Program-made: the position numbers and the translations under genes | Origin: UBA6164 sp963979005 | GTDB taxonomy: Bacteria > Patescibacteriota > Gracilibacteria > BD1-5 > UBA6164 | DNA: 15,669 bases | NCBI GenBank assembly: GCA_963979005.1 | Contig: CAXBVF010000024.1 | Location: 1 to 15,669, forward strand | Direction of reading: 5' to 3' | Shown: in pieces, positions 7,185 through 15,610 of the stretch | Numbering within the stretch: position 1 is the first letter of the stretch | Layout: each line of letters opens with the position of its first letter | The notes under the pieces: model-generated | Seen by the model: only the letters and a program-made list of their open reading frames with translations | The model's database searches: none | Told to the model about the DNA's origin: nothing

Positions 7185-8219
7185 TTAATTACATGCAGCA
7201 CATGTAAATGTAGCACCATCAACTTCATCAAAAGTTATAACTATAGGAGTAGATCATCCACCTCAAGAAACTATAGCATCTGGACTTCATAAAATTTCAA
7301 CTAAATCTAAATTTAAAGCATATTTTACTGTAGAAGTAGATACAAATTTATCATTATCTGTTGGTGTAACAGTATCTATTGTCATAGATGTAATAGTATC
7401 AATTGCCTTACTTTTTCATATAATTTTTGTTCCAGAATATACATCTTTTACACTTTGTAACAAAGTAACTTGAGTAGTTAAGTCATGAGTAAGATTATCC
7501 AAAGAACCTGAATATAATAATAGTCATCATGTATTTACTAAATTTAAAGCTTCTGATTCTCCAACAGCTTTAAATATAGATCATTTATAACTATGAGGTA
7601 AATTAGAAAATCCATTATATGCTAATCTACTATTATTCAATAATACCATAAGATCAGTATCATCTATATCTCAACTAATAATTGTAGGAATAGCCAGTAC
7701 AATAACTCAATTTCAATTATTAACTCTAGCCATAATACCATTATAATTTCAGCTTATATATGCTTTAGCATCCTTAGTTCAATCTGCATATGATTCAGAT
7801 ATCAAACTATTATCTAGAGCAGTAAGTGATCACTCTAATATTGTTCATAATTCATACTCTTGTCATAGATTTAGCACTGAATATGTAAATTTTCTTTCTA
7901 CTAATGGATCTGTAGGAAGATCATCTAACTTATTATCAATAATAGTTAATGTAGTATCACCAAAAATTCATTGAGTCCATACTTCAGCTCAAGAATATGT
8001 TATTTGTACTCAGTCAGTTGGTAGTGGATATTTTCAAGAATCAAGTTCGAATAATTCAAGTGAAGTTTTTATACTAGCTATATCACTCACTCTCAAACTA
8101 TCTCTAGCAGATTTAGAATATCATTGTAAAGATATATAAGCTATTACTCACAAAATTGCTAATATAACGATAACAACTATCAATTCAACAAGTGTAAATG
8201 CTTTTTTATTCTGTTTCAT
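7185..8219 (-). CDS. Type IV prepilin-like protein (344 aa)
   Basis: The N-terminus is a class III prepilin signal: the short basic leader MKQNKKA is followed by FTLVELIVVIVILAIL, with Glu at mature position 5 and the hydrophobic helix that packs into the pilus core. The residue before the cut is Ala rather than the usual Gly, which prepilin peptidases can accept. The C-terminal region is long (about 300 residues, Ser/Thr/Asn-rich) compared with typical pilins of 130-180 residues. It ends in TFTCAACN, a CxxC pair (C340, C343) that could form a terminal disulfide. A promoter (TTGACA-16-GATAAT) lies just upstream. It is probably the major pilin or a large minor pilin or adhesin, assembled by the PilB-like ATPase encoded at 10254-11558. 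No pilus core gene is immediately adjacent. Confidence 0.8.
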
Positions 8220-8245
8220 TTATTCAATTTATATATAATATAATA

Positions 8246-8273
8246 ATTATCTCTTTTTCCTTTAATTTGTCAA
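8246..8273 (-). promoter_or_regulatory. Strong promoter of the prepilin gene
   Basis: On the minus strand there is a perfect TTGACA (8268-8273), a 16-base spacer and GATAAT (8246-8251). The start would be near 8239, 20 bases before the ATG. It is the only perfect -35 hexamer among the promoters I found, which fits a highly expressed structural pilin. Confidence 0.7.
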
Positions 8274-8321
8274 AATTTAGAGACAATTATAACTTGACTA
8301 ATAATATATATCTGTAAACAT

Positions 8322-8347
8322 AAAAAAATAGCTAATTAGCTATTTTT
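8322..8347 (-). terminator. Terminator of the NUDIX gene
   Basis: A perfectly self-complementary hairpin AAAAAATAGCT / AGCTATTTTTT starts right after the NUDIX stop codon. On the minus strand it ends in a T run. Confidence 0.75.
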
Positions 8348-8997
8348 TATTTAGATAAATATTCTTTTAAAGGAGCAAAAACAATCTGTGACCACCCTTC
8401 AACATCATAATCTCATGACCCTATCATATCTTCTAATTTAGTTAAATTTACAAATTCTCCATTATCTAATTCTCCATCTAATAATTCAAAATTGGAATTA
8501 TGAACTCTAACAATATATGCTGCTCAAATATGTACTTTTGAAACTTCACTTGTCTCGTCATTAATATATCAAATAGCTTCTACACTTTTAACATCTTTTT
8601 CTTTTATATTTAATTCTTCTTCTATCTCCCTAACTAATGAATCACTTATAGGATTAGTTAAATCTTCATCTTCTCTTTCTATATGACCTCATACTCAAAA
8701 AGCAATTTTATCATGTAATCTTTTATCTCAAGCATTACTCCCTGCTCATCATCTTTTATAAACAAAAATCTCATTTTCATCATTCAATACAATTCAATAT
8801 CAAATAGGTTGCTTATAATCAAAATTTACTTCCGCTTCTCACCTAATCATATATTCGTAATTTTCTAAAATGTTTTTTTCAAAATTTACTTCAGAATTAA
8901 GATAAAATTTAGTTTCCTTGTTCATATCACCAAAAATAGCCTTATTTGAAACCACCATTATTTCCCTCTTCATTTTATCCTTTACTACTTGATTCAT
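8347..8997 (-). CDS. NUDIX hydrolase
   Basis: Members of this superfamily cleave nucleoside-diphosphate-linked compounds, with Mg bound by the Nudix helix. In this 216-residue protein the Nudix box is visible: GGH at residues 103-105, then about 19 residues on LVREIEEELNI (the RE..EE core), preceded by a beta strand NEIFVYKR. The segment KRGGAGSNAGDKRLHDKIAFGVGGHIERED resembles a MutT-type phosphoesterase subgroup (COG4112 by memory), so the substrate is not predictable. The start at 8997 was chosen because an in-frame ATG at 9039 would add a low-complexity Ile/Asn-rich extension of 14 residues. No Shine-Dalgarno sequence separates the choices. Confidence 0.85.
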
Positions 8998-9062
8998 TGT
9001 TATTTTATAATTAATAAGTATATTAATAAATATTAACAATTTAAATTAAATTGCAACACTTT

Positions 9063-9716
9063 ATGAAATATCTATTATACTTACTCTGAACAATATATTT
9101 AATTTGATGAATTGCATTTTTCAATCTTTTATTTACATGAGAAAAAAATAATATAAATATTGAACAAATAAAAGATAGTATAGTAATAATTATACCAGAA
9201 GAAAAACTAATAAGTTACAAAGATAATCCTAAATGAGTTATAGAAAAAAGTAAAAGTTATTGAATGTGAGCATGAATTCTTACTAATTCTAACTGAACAA
9301 TAATTACAGCAAATCATGTAATAGAAAATGATAAAATTGACTATATATTACTACATAATAATATAGAATATGAGTTTGAAATTTTGTCCAGAAATATAGA
9401 AAAAGATTTAGCCACTATAAAAATTTTAACAAAAGAAAATCTGAAATTCAATTATTTAAAAATATGAAAAAATATTGATATTTGAGAACAAGTAATTAGT
9501 TTCTGAGTAGATACAATAAATACAAAAATTATATATAACACTTGAACTCTAATAAGTAAAAAAAATAAGCTAGAAAATATTTCTAACTTACTTGAAATTT
9601 CAAACACACTAAGTCCTTGATTTTCATGATGACCAATAGTTAATAAGGTTTGAGAGCTAATAGGAATTAATTATGCAATATCTGAAGGGAAAAATTATTG
9701 AATATATTTAAAATAA
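9063..9716 (+). CDS. Membrane-anchored trypsin-like serine protease (HtrA/Deg-like, no PDZ)
   Basis: The 217-residue protein begins with one hydrophobic segment (about residues 3-23), a signal anchor or signal peptide placing the enzyme outside the membrane. The S1-family fold follows with a complete triad: H85 in ITANHVIEND, D115 in KDLATIKI, S188 in PGFSGGPIV. The HtrA/Deg signature GNSGGP appears as GFSGGP, with all three glycines encoded by TGA. HtrA proteins usually carry one or two PDZ domains after the protease; here the protein ends about 30 residues after the serine, so it is a minimal protease domain. A role in surface protein quality control or processing is inference. It converges with the 169-residue ORF, with only 11 bases between stop codons. 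Confidence 0.85.
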
Positions 9717-9727
9717 ATCACTACTAT

Positions 9728-10237
9728 TTATTTTCCTCTCAATTCATTAGATAAATTATTTATTTCATCATTATCAAATATTCAGAAATCAAATTCTCAA
9801 TCAACTGACAATATATTTAAAATCTGAGCATGAATTCAATGTATATCTAATTTTCAACTTGGCATTGGATTATCTAATATATTAAGAATTTTTGCGTTTC
9901 ATGCTGCTAATATAAAAGAAGTATAAATTTCTTTAAAATGATTTTGAATTCTTTTATCTTCCACAGTATATCACATTATAAACTTATTATACACAATTGT
10001 ATTATAAAAAGGTAGTGATTTCTCTACCATATCATCTAACTTAAAAACTAATTCCATAAGTGAATTAATAATTTCCTTTTCTTCATCAGAATAATTCAAA
10101 AGATCCTCTACATCAAATAAAGTATTACTTGAAAGATTCTTTACTTGTAAATGTATATCAATTGGTTTATTTGAAATATCTAATCCATCCTCCCTAGTAA
10201 CGTAATCTCTTTTTAAATTTAAATTACTTGCTGACAT
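9728..10237 (-). CDS. Hypothetical protein cotranscribed with the pilus ATPase (169 aa)
   Basis: I do not recognise this protein. It is acidic, soluble and apparently helical, with no signal peptide or membrane helix. It starts MSASNLNLKRDYV and has a middle rich in Asp/Glu (DEEKEIINSLMELVFKLDDM). Its C-terminal half contains PMPSGKLDIHGIHAQILNIL, with several TGA glycines. It begins 16 bases after the stop of the PilB-like ATPase gene on the same strand with no terminator between, so the two are very likely one transcript. A role as a pilus accessory protein is inferred from position only. Confidence 0.7.
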
Positions 10238-10253
10238 AGTTATTTTTTATTTA

Positions 10254-11558
10254 TTAAATTACCCTAAGTATTTCCTCTATTGTAGTATATCATTTAATTG
10301 CCTTTAATATACCATCCTCTTTCATAGTAATTAAATCTCAATCTCTAGCTGTTTTTATAATCTCTTCAGTAGTAGCTCATTCTCTAATCAAGTCTCTTAA
10401 CGCTTCATTTAACGAAATTATTTCATAAATTCAAATTCTTCAAGCATAACCACTTTTATTACATTTTTCACACCCCGCTCATTCATATAATTTTATGTTT
10501 TTAGCTGGAATATTACTCATTCATATTTCCTTCATCATATTTTCTATAATACTGATTTCTAAAGGAGTTCTTTCTTTTTCTCTTTTACAATGAGGACAAA
10601 TCCTTCTTACAAGTCTTTGGGCTATAATTGTATCAAGTGCAGATGCTAAAACATAAGGTTTTAATCACATATTAACTATACGGTCTAGAGTTTCTGCTGC
10701 TGATTTTGTATGCAAAGTAGATAGCACCAAATGACCTGTCAAACTAGCTTGAGTTGCTGTTTCTAGAGTATCTTTATCCCTAATTTCTCATACCATTATA
10801 ATATCAGGATCTTGTCTTAAAAGAGCCCTTAATCATGTTTTAAATGTAAATCATTTTTTTTCATCTACTTCAGATTGAATAACTCAATCAAGCTGATATT
10901 CTATTGGATCTTCCAAAGTAATAACTTTTTTTGCTCTTGTATTTAGTTTTGCTAAGATAGTATAAAGAGTAGTAGTTTTACCTGAACCAGTTGGTCAAGT
11001 AACTAAAATCATACCATTATTTCTCGTAATTGCCTTTTCAAGCATTCTTTTTGTAGTCCAAAAAAATCATAATTTATCAAAATCTATAATTGCATTTGTA
11101 TTATCAAGTATTCTACAAACTACATTTTCATTATTTCAAACTGGAAGTGTAGAAACTCTCACATCGATCTTTCTTTCTTCAATAGCCATAGAATACTTTC
11201 AATCCTGAGGTATATCGCTAATATTTAGCTTCAAAGATGAAGAATATTTAAGTCTTTCAAGAATAGGCTTATATTCTTTGTGTGTTAATTTAAAAATATC
11301 AACCAAAACTCCATCAATTCTGAACCTAATAACTACATATGTTTTAAAAGTATCATAATGAATATCAGATCATCATAAAATCAATGATCAAATAGTTATA
11401 TCCCTTAAAGCATCATCTGTTTTTTGTGCTATTAAAGCTTTTTTTACTTGATCTTCTATTTTTTTGAATTTATCAGAAAAGTACTCCCTTTTATCTTCTT
11501 TTTCTAGGATTTCTTCTTTTAATAAATCTGATACTTTTTTGGTTTTTGCAACAACCAT
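10254..11558 (-). CDS. Type IV pilus / type II secretion assembly ATPase (PilB/GspE/PulE family)
   Basis: This cytoplasmic hexameric ATPase powers extrusion of pilin subunits. The 434-residue protein shows Walker A GPTGSGKTTT (residues 188-197), an Asp box (LEDPIEY), Walker B (DIIMVGEIRD), a His box (TGHLVLSTLHTKSA), and the zinc tetracysteine C321-P-H-C324 ... C363-E-K-C366 that marks PilB/GspE extension ATPases and is absent from PilT. It lacks most of the N-terminal GspE-N domain of full-length PilB (about 560 residues) and instead starts with roughly 60 mostly charged helical residues. The start at 11558 avoids a hydrophobic upstream extension from 11624. The promoter TTAACT-17-TATAAA lies so close that the transcript would be nearly leaderless. 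It leads an operon with the 169-residue protein. Confidence 0.93.
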
Positions 11559-11567
11559 AACTTGTAA

Positions 11568-11596
11568 TTTATAACTAATAAATATAATTAAGTTAA
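11568..11596 (-). promoter_or_regulatory. Possible promoter of the pilB-like operon
   Basis: On the minus strand there is TTAACT (11591-11596), a 17-base spacer and TATAAA (11568-11573). The predicted start is near 11561, only about 3 bases before the ATG. On the plus strand the same gap holds a TATAAT (11583-11588) for the divergent gene, with a weak TTGTAA upstream. Confidence 0.4.
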
Positions 11597-11618
11597 TTTT
11601 AACATAAATCCATATTTT

Positions 11619-12182
11619 ATGCAAAAAACCAACATAAAAGCATCTATATTAATCTGGGCAATATTTTTGAGCTTAATAATAAGTGTAACTTTCATATCAG
11701 TAAGCACGAAAATAAATAAAAATTTAAGAGAAAATTATAGTCTAACTGATAAAATAAACTTAGAAAACGAGATTGGAAACATAATAAATAGCTGAAGTAT
11801 AGATTGAAACTTTACAAGTCAATATTTAAATACTAATGAAAAAATAATATTTGATAGTAGTGCTAGACGTATATTATCATTAAAACAATGAGAATCTCAT
11901 ATATCGAAAATAAATAATGACAGTGATATATCAATAAAAATACTAAATTGATGACCTCTCATATATGAAAATAATTCTTCAACATGAATAATCTCAAACA
12001 CAGCAATTTTTACAGTTACAGCTTGAGACTTAAATCTATATAATTTATGAGGATATACAAAATTTTGAATAAGCTCAGATATAAAAACAAATTTTCTATC
12101 TGAGTATACAAATTACAAAATAATAAAAAAAATCTGAAATAAAGAAATAATTAAATCAAAATGAACTATTAAAAACTTTTAA
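11619..12182 (+). CDS. Single-pass protein with pilin-like or PilX-like N-terminal helix (187 aa)
   Basis: After a short polar start (MQKTNIKA) comes one long hydrophobic helix (about residues 9-27, SILIWAIFLSLIISVTFIS), continuing as a charged helix (TKINKNLRENYSLTDKIN). A Ser/Asn/Gly-rich, probably beta-structured domain follows. This is the layout of minor pilin or PilX-type assembly proteins, although the Glu5 of a canonical prepilin is missing. It is divergent from the PilB-like ATPase, with 60 bases between start codons, which supports a pilus-linked role. Both assignments are tentative; a plain type II membrane protein is the alternative. Confidence 0.55.
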
Positions 12183-12300
12183 TTTTTCTACATTTATATA
12201 TAATAAAAATATAGTAACAACTTTCTTTGAAATATAATATTTTTTAGAAATATAAAGAAAAAATAAAATATAAAAATAACTAATTCTAAACAAAAATTAA
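12183..12300 (+). promoter_or_regulatory. AT-rich upstream region with possible promoter
   Basis: Almost pure A/T. TTGAAA (12227-12232), an 18-base spacer and TATAAA (12251-12256) could start transcription near 12263, 38 bases before the secreted protein gene. There is no clear terminator for the upstream gene, so read-through is possible. Confidence 0.35.
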
Positions 12301-13143
12301 ATGAAAAAAATACTATCATTTATCATACTCACATTTATTCTCTTTAGTAATTATATTATTACAAATGCGGAGGAAGATGAAGAAAATAAATCGTCTTTTA
12401 CTTTTGAATCTGACTATAAATTATATGAGGAAAGAGTAGCTAATATTTGTAGTCCATATGAATATATAGAATGAACAAAAGATAAAATAAAGTTTATAAC
12501 AACTATAAAAGATGAATATCCAGAAATAACTAATGAAAATACTTATTTTTTACCAGAAATAAAGAACACACATAGAAATAATATGAATAATATTTATAAA
12601 TGTGCATTACTATTAGTACAAAAAAAAGCTCTATTATTAATTAATAATGATTTAACAAAAGAAAATGCTAGTTTAGCAAAAAAGATTTCTCCAAAAATAG
12701 ATGAAAAGGTAAATAAAATAAAATTATCATTCAAAAGTTTTGATTGTATAGACTCAAAAGAAGAGGATTCAATGCAAAAATTAAATGTATTGCGTCAAGC
12801 TACCTATCAAACATGTAAATACATAAGTTATTTAGAATATGTAAAAGAAACTAATAAACAACTTAAAAATATTGCACCAAAAGAAAGAGATAAATTTTAC
12901 ATATGAGAAATTATTGAAAGAGAGTTAGAAAGAGAAACAGAATTAGATAATGAGATAGAACACACTTACAGAGTATTCCCCCTTGCATTCCATGCATATA
13001 CAGAATATGAAAACAATATAACAATACATTTTCTACTAGAATTAATAAAAGAAGATTACATTAGCCTAAGACAAAAATTACACAGTGCCTTAAACCCTAT
13101 AAATCAAGTAGTATACAAAATAAGTAATGCTATGAAAAAATAA
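12301..13143 (+). CDS. Secreted four-cysteine hypothetical protein (280 aa)
   Basis: The N-terminus is a Sec signal peptide: basic MKK, hydrophobic ILSFIILTFILFSNYII, then TNA before the acidic mature start EEDEENK, so cleavage after about residue 23 is likely. The mature part is highly charged and helical, with four cysteines (C50, C101, C149, C172), enough for two disulfides outside the cytoplasm. I recognise no catalytic motif. Only two glycine codons are visible, both TGA (near residues 57 and 202). The gene lies between the pilus-related genes and the isochorismatase-fold gene and ends in its own terminator. It could be a periplasmic scaffold or a substrate of the cell-surface machinery; no function can be named. 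Confidence 0.75.
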
Positions 13144-13170
13144 AAGCATAAATTGACTTTATGTTTTTTT
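13143..13170 (+). terminator. Terminator of the secreted protein gene
   Basis: AAAGCATAAA / TTTATGTTTT (one G.T pair) with a 5-base loop and a run of T ending at 13170. The loop contains the start of the -35 element of the next gene's promoter. Confidence 0.7.
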
Positions 13171-13180
13171 ATTTTACTAT
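13153..13180 (+). promoter_or_regulatory. Promoter of the isochorismatase-fold gene
   Basis: TTGACT (13153-13158), a 16-base spacer and TACTAT (13175-13180). The predicted start near 13187 falls inside the left arm of the inverted repeat at 13181-13208. The -35 element overlaps the preceding terminator. Confidence 0.6.
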
Positions 13181-13208
13181 CATAGTATATTAATTTAAAT
13201 ATACTATG
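13181..13208. promoter_or_regulatory. 10-bp perfect inverted repeat ending at the start codon (possible operator)
   Basis: CATAGTATAT (13181-13190) and ATATACTATG (13199-13208) are perfect reverse complements, separated by 8 bases. The left arm abuts the -10 hexamer and covers the predicted transcription start; the right arm ends with the ATG of the downstream gene. It could bind a dimeric repressor, or form an RNA hairpin that hides the start codon. Confidence 0.55.
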
Positions 13209-13853
13209 AATTTATTCAAATATTTTTGAAAAACAGTAACTAATGAAACACTTCATTTACCTGCTAATGTATGAAATAATACTGATGTATTAGCAGTAAT
13301 AGATATGCAAACTGTATTTATTAATGATTTTCTTAAATCAGATGTTTCAGAAGAAGAAAAAGGATATCCAGAACTACTAGTAAATAATATAGTTAAACGC
13401 ATAGAAACTACTCTTAATAATAATTGAGTTATACTATTAGTTGAATCATGAAGTTATTGAGAATCAGTTAAGGAAATTCAAGAAACTATAGAATGAGATA
13501 TGGATAGGATTATAAGCCTAGAAAAAAATAGTAATTCTTTACTTGATAAGTATAATAGATCAATTAATAAAACAAAAGCTGAATTAAAAGAATTAAAAAA
13601 AAGACAAAAATTAATAACAGCCTGTTGAATTAATACATCTTTTTGCATAAGTCAAACAGCTAACGATATGCAACGCATGTGATTCGAACTAAAGCTCCCG
13701 ATTTGAACTACAATGAATTTACCAGTTAAGGATTTTACATATAGGAACAAATTGCAATACGCTCTAACAAAATATAACAAATGAACAATAACTGATATGA
13801 TTGATTTTGAAGGTGAACCAAATAATTTAGAATTATTATCTAGCTATTTATAA
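13206..13853 (+). CDS. Isochorismatase-fold cysteine hydrolase-like protein with a coiled-coil insert
   Basis: The 215-residue protein has the two hallmark segments of the isochorismatase-like hydrolase fold: an N-terminal strand VLAVIDMQTVFIND with the catalytic-type D33, and a later ACGINTSFCISQTANDMQRMG segment in which C147 occupies the nucleophile position (family pattern G..T..CV..TA.dA...G). Between them, where the family normally has the catalytic Lys on a beta hairpin, there is a charged helical stretch (SLEKNSNSLLDKYNRSINKT, then KAELKELKKRQK) that looks like a coiled coil. A clear equivalent of the catalytic Lys cannot be pointed out. It may be an active hydrolase of amide or ester bonds, or a repurposed binding protein. 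It has its own promoter and possible operator and ends in a bidirectional terminator. Confidence 0.7.
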
Positions 13854-13886
13854 AAAAAGAGATTCAAATTTGAATCTCTTTTTTTA
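13854..13886. terminator. Bidirectional terminator between convergent genes
   Basis: A perfect palindromic hairpin AAAAAGAGATTCAAA / TTTGAATCTCTTTTT with flanking A and T runs. It follows the TAA of the isochorismatase-fold gene and overlaps the stop codon of the LysM-CHAP gene. Confidence 0.85.
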
Positions 13887-14999
13887 ATCTACATATATAT
13901 ATCAATCTATAGTTCTATCATTTTTTAATACCTTACGATATGTAACCTCATTAAGTCTTCTATAATTCATATCACTTACAATGATATGTGTACTAGTAAC
14001 GTCCATTACTATCCCTACATGTCCATATTTCGGGTTATATCATCTACCTGTAAATTGTACTATTGATCATACTGTTGGAGTTTGTCATGTTGGGTGTCAT
14101 TTTGCTTCTGCATTTCTTATCCACTGATTAGCATTTCATCTCCAATTTACGTTTTTATAAGAAGCAACATAATAAGTACAGTTTCACCAAACTCATGAAT
14201 ATGGTTTTCTCCATACAAGCTTATATTGACCTGATTGAGCAACATATTGACTGCTAGATCTAGCAGGAGTTGTTTTCTTGGTATATGTAGTAGTTGGTTT
14301 TTTATAAACTGGCTTAGGGACAATTTTTATAGCACCAGGTATTACAATAACTTCTCATGTAATTAATCATCAATCTTCTAAACGATTTTGTTCTACTATT
14401 TTTGACTCTTCTATATCATATTTTTTTGCAATAGCTCAAACAGTATCACCAGATTTAACTTGATGTATAATACCAGTAACTGGTGGTACTTTTATAATTT
14501 CTCCTGGTTGAAGAGTATGATTCTTTGAAAAGTCATTAGCCCAATATATTGAATTTGTTGAAACTCTAAATTTATATGAAATAGAATAAAATGATTCTCA
14601 ACGTTTTACCTCATAATCTAAAATTTCATTTGTTCATGCTAAGTCTCTTTCATCATCCAAAATTGTATTTACAGATATAAATGAATCTGTTGACTCTAAT
14701 ATAGGAAGATTCATTTCTTCTTCTACATCATCCCCTCAAAAATATGATTCTATAATAGAAGACTCATCAATATCTCATCTATAAAATTCATATCTCGATG
14801 TATTATACATGAAAGATGCAAGAGTTGGATAAATTGGAACGATTAAAAGAACAATAAAAATAGCAATATTATAATTATTATTTGTATATTTTTTATGTAT
14901 TACCTTTTTATTTGAATCTAAAAAGCTTTCTTTAATTATTCTAAGATGTCTATTTAAACGAGCCTTTATATTAATCTTAGTTTTATTTCTTTTTGACAA
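13884..14999 (-). CDS. Membrane-anchored LysM-LysM-CHAP peptidoglycan hydrolase
   Basis: This is a cell-wall amidase or endopeptidase candidate of 371 residues. Order of parts: a basic cytoplasmic N-terminus (SKRNKTKINIKARLNRH), one membrane helix (about residues 47-66, IAIFIVLLIVPIYPTLASF), an acidic linker, two LysM peptidoglycan-binding repeats (YEVKRGESFYSISYKF ... and HQVKSGDTVGAIAKKYDI ..., each ending in a GE.I.VP strand), a Thr/Lys/Pro-rich linker, and a C-terminal CHAP domain with nucleophile C274 (WGNCTYYVA) and H327 (YGHVGIV). The start is taken as TTG at 14999 because no in-frame ATG exists between the upstream TAA and the membrane helix; ATT or ATA just upstream are alternatives. 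The membrane anchor suggests wall remodelling at the cell's own surface rather than a secreted lysin. Confidence 0.9.
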
Positions 15000-15000
15000 A

Positions 15001-15105
15001 ATTCTTATTTAAAAAATAAATAATTAATACTTTAATCTAATATTGTTTCCATCTATTAACCATAATAAATATAGTTAAGAAACCATTAAGAAAATATGTA
15101 TTAAA
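15001..15105. other. AT-rich gap upstream of the LysM-CHAP gene
   Basis: I see no convincing promoter here for the minus strand. TATTAT-like hexamers exist but without a good -35 element. The LysM-CHAP gene must start transcription in this gap, because the rplU terminator lies just beyond it. Confidence 0.3.
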
Positions 15106-15150
15106 AAAATCTTATTTCTCACATATATTATATATGAGAAATAAGATTTT
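15106..15150 (-). terminator. Terminator of rplU
   Basis: The long stem AAATCTTATTTCTCA / TGAGAAATAAGATTT, with an AT-rich inner part, is followed on the minus strand by seven T residues. The plus-strand side has a shorter T run, so it mainly serves the minus-strand rplU transcript. Confidence 0.8.
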
Positions 15151-15174
15151 CAAAATTTACTTTGCTATTTTTTA

Positions 15175-15486
15175 TTATGCAACAGATAATACTTCTAATT
15201 TAGTTAAATGAGCTCTAAACCCTTTGTTTCTAGTATATCTTTTTTTAGATTTCTTTTTAAATACTCTAACCTTGTCTCCTTTAAATTGTTCAACAACTTT
15301 AAGTTCAACTTTAGATCATTTAACAGTTGGTACACCAACTTTAGTTTCTTTCCCCTCAGCATCTGATATTAATAGAGCTTCTTGAGTAAAAGTAGAATTA
15401 ACTTCTTTATCTTGTTTTTTTACATCAATTTGATCCCCCGCTTGTACAGTAAATTGATTTCATCCTAATTCGATTACAGCTAACAT
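15175..15486 (-). CDS. rplU: 50S ribosomal protein bL21
   Basis: bL21 binds 23S rRNA in the large subunit. The 103 residues match the family's length and landmarks: the N-terminus MLAVIELGGNQFTVQAGDQI (family MYAVIxxGGKQYxVxxGD), a central VGVPTVKGSKVELKVV, and the basic tail KKKSKKRYTRNKGFRAHLTKLEV. The conserved GG pair is encoded GGA-TGA, again showing TGA as glycine at a universally conserved site. In most bacteria rplU is followed by rpmA (bL27); here a terminator and then the LysM-CHAP gene follow, so rpmA is not downstream. It lies just after tRNA-Gln on the same strand with its own -10 box. Confidence 0.95.
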
Positions 15487-15579
15487 AATTTTTTAAATTA
15501 TTTATATAAATTATATATATATTTAAATCTGCAAAAATAAATATATTTAAATAAAAACCCTATTTTTTATTTTTTGTTT

Positions 15580-15610
15580 ATTATAAGCCCTTACGCTTAT
15601 ATTTATTCAA
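15580..15610 (-). promoter_or_regulatory. Promoter of rplU
   Basis: On the minus strand there is a perfect TATAAT (15580-15585) with TTGAAT (15605-15610) 19 bases upstream, a longer spacer than usual. The -35 hexamer directly abuts the 3' end of tRNA-Gln. The predicted start is near 15573, leaving an AT-rich leader of about 87 bases. That leader contains a weak A/T hairpin (around 15550-15575) that could be an attenuator or a weak tRNA terminator. Confidence 0.45.

Noticed and set aside
7189..7207. Inverted repeat TTACATG/CATGTAA at the end of the prepilin gene as a terminator
   Set aside because: The 7-bp stem lies largely inside the coding sequence for CAACN and lacks a proper T run directly after it; kept only as a weak possibility.
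9717..9727. Terminator between the convergent protease and 169-residue genes
   Set aside because: The gap is only 11 bases and no hairpin is visible; the transcripts may overlap instead.
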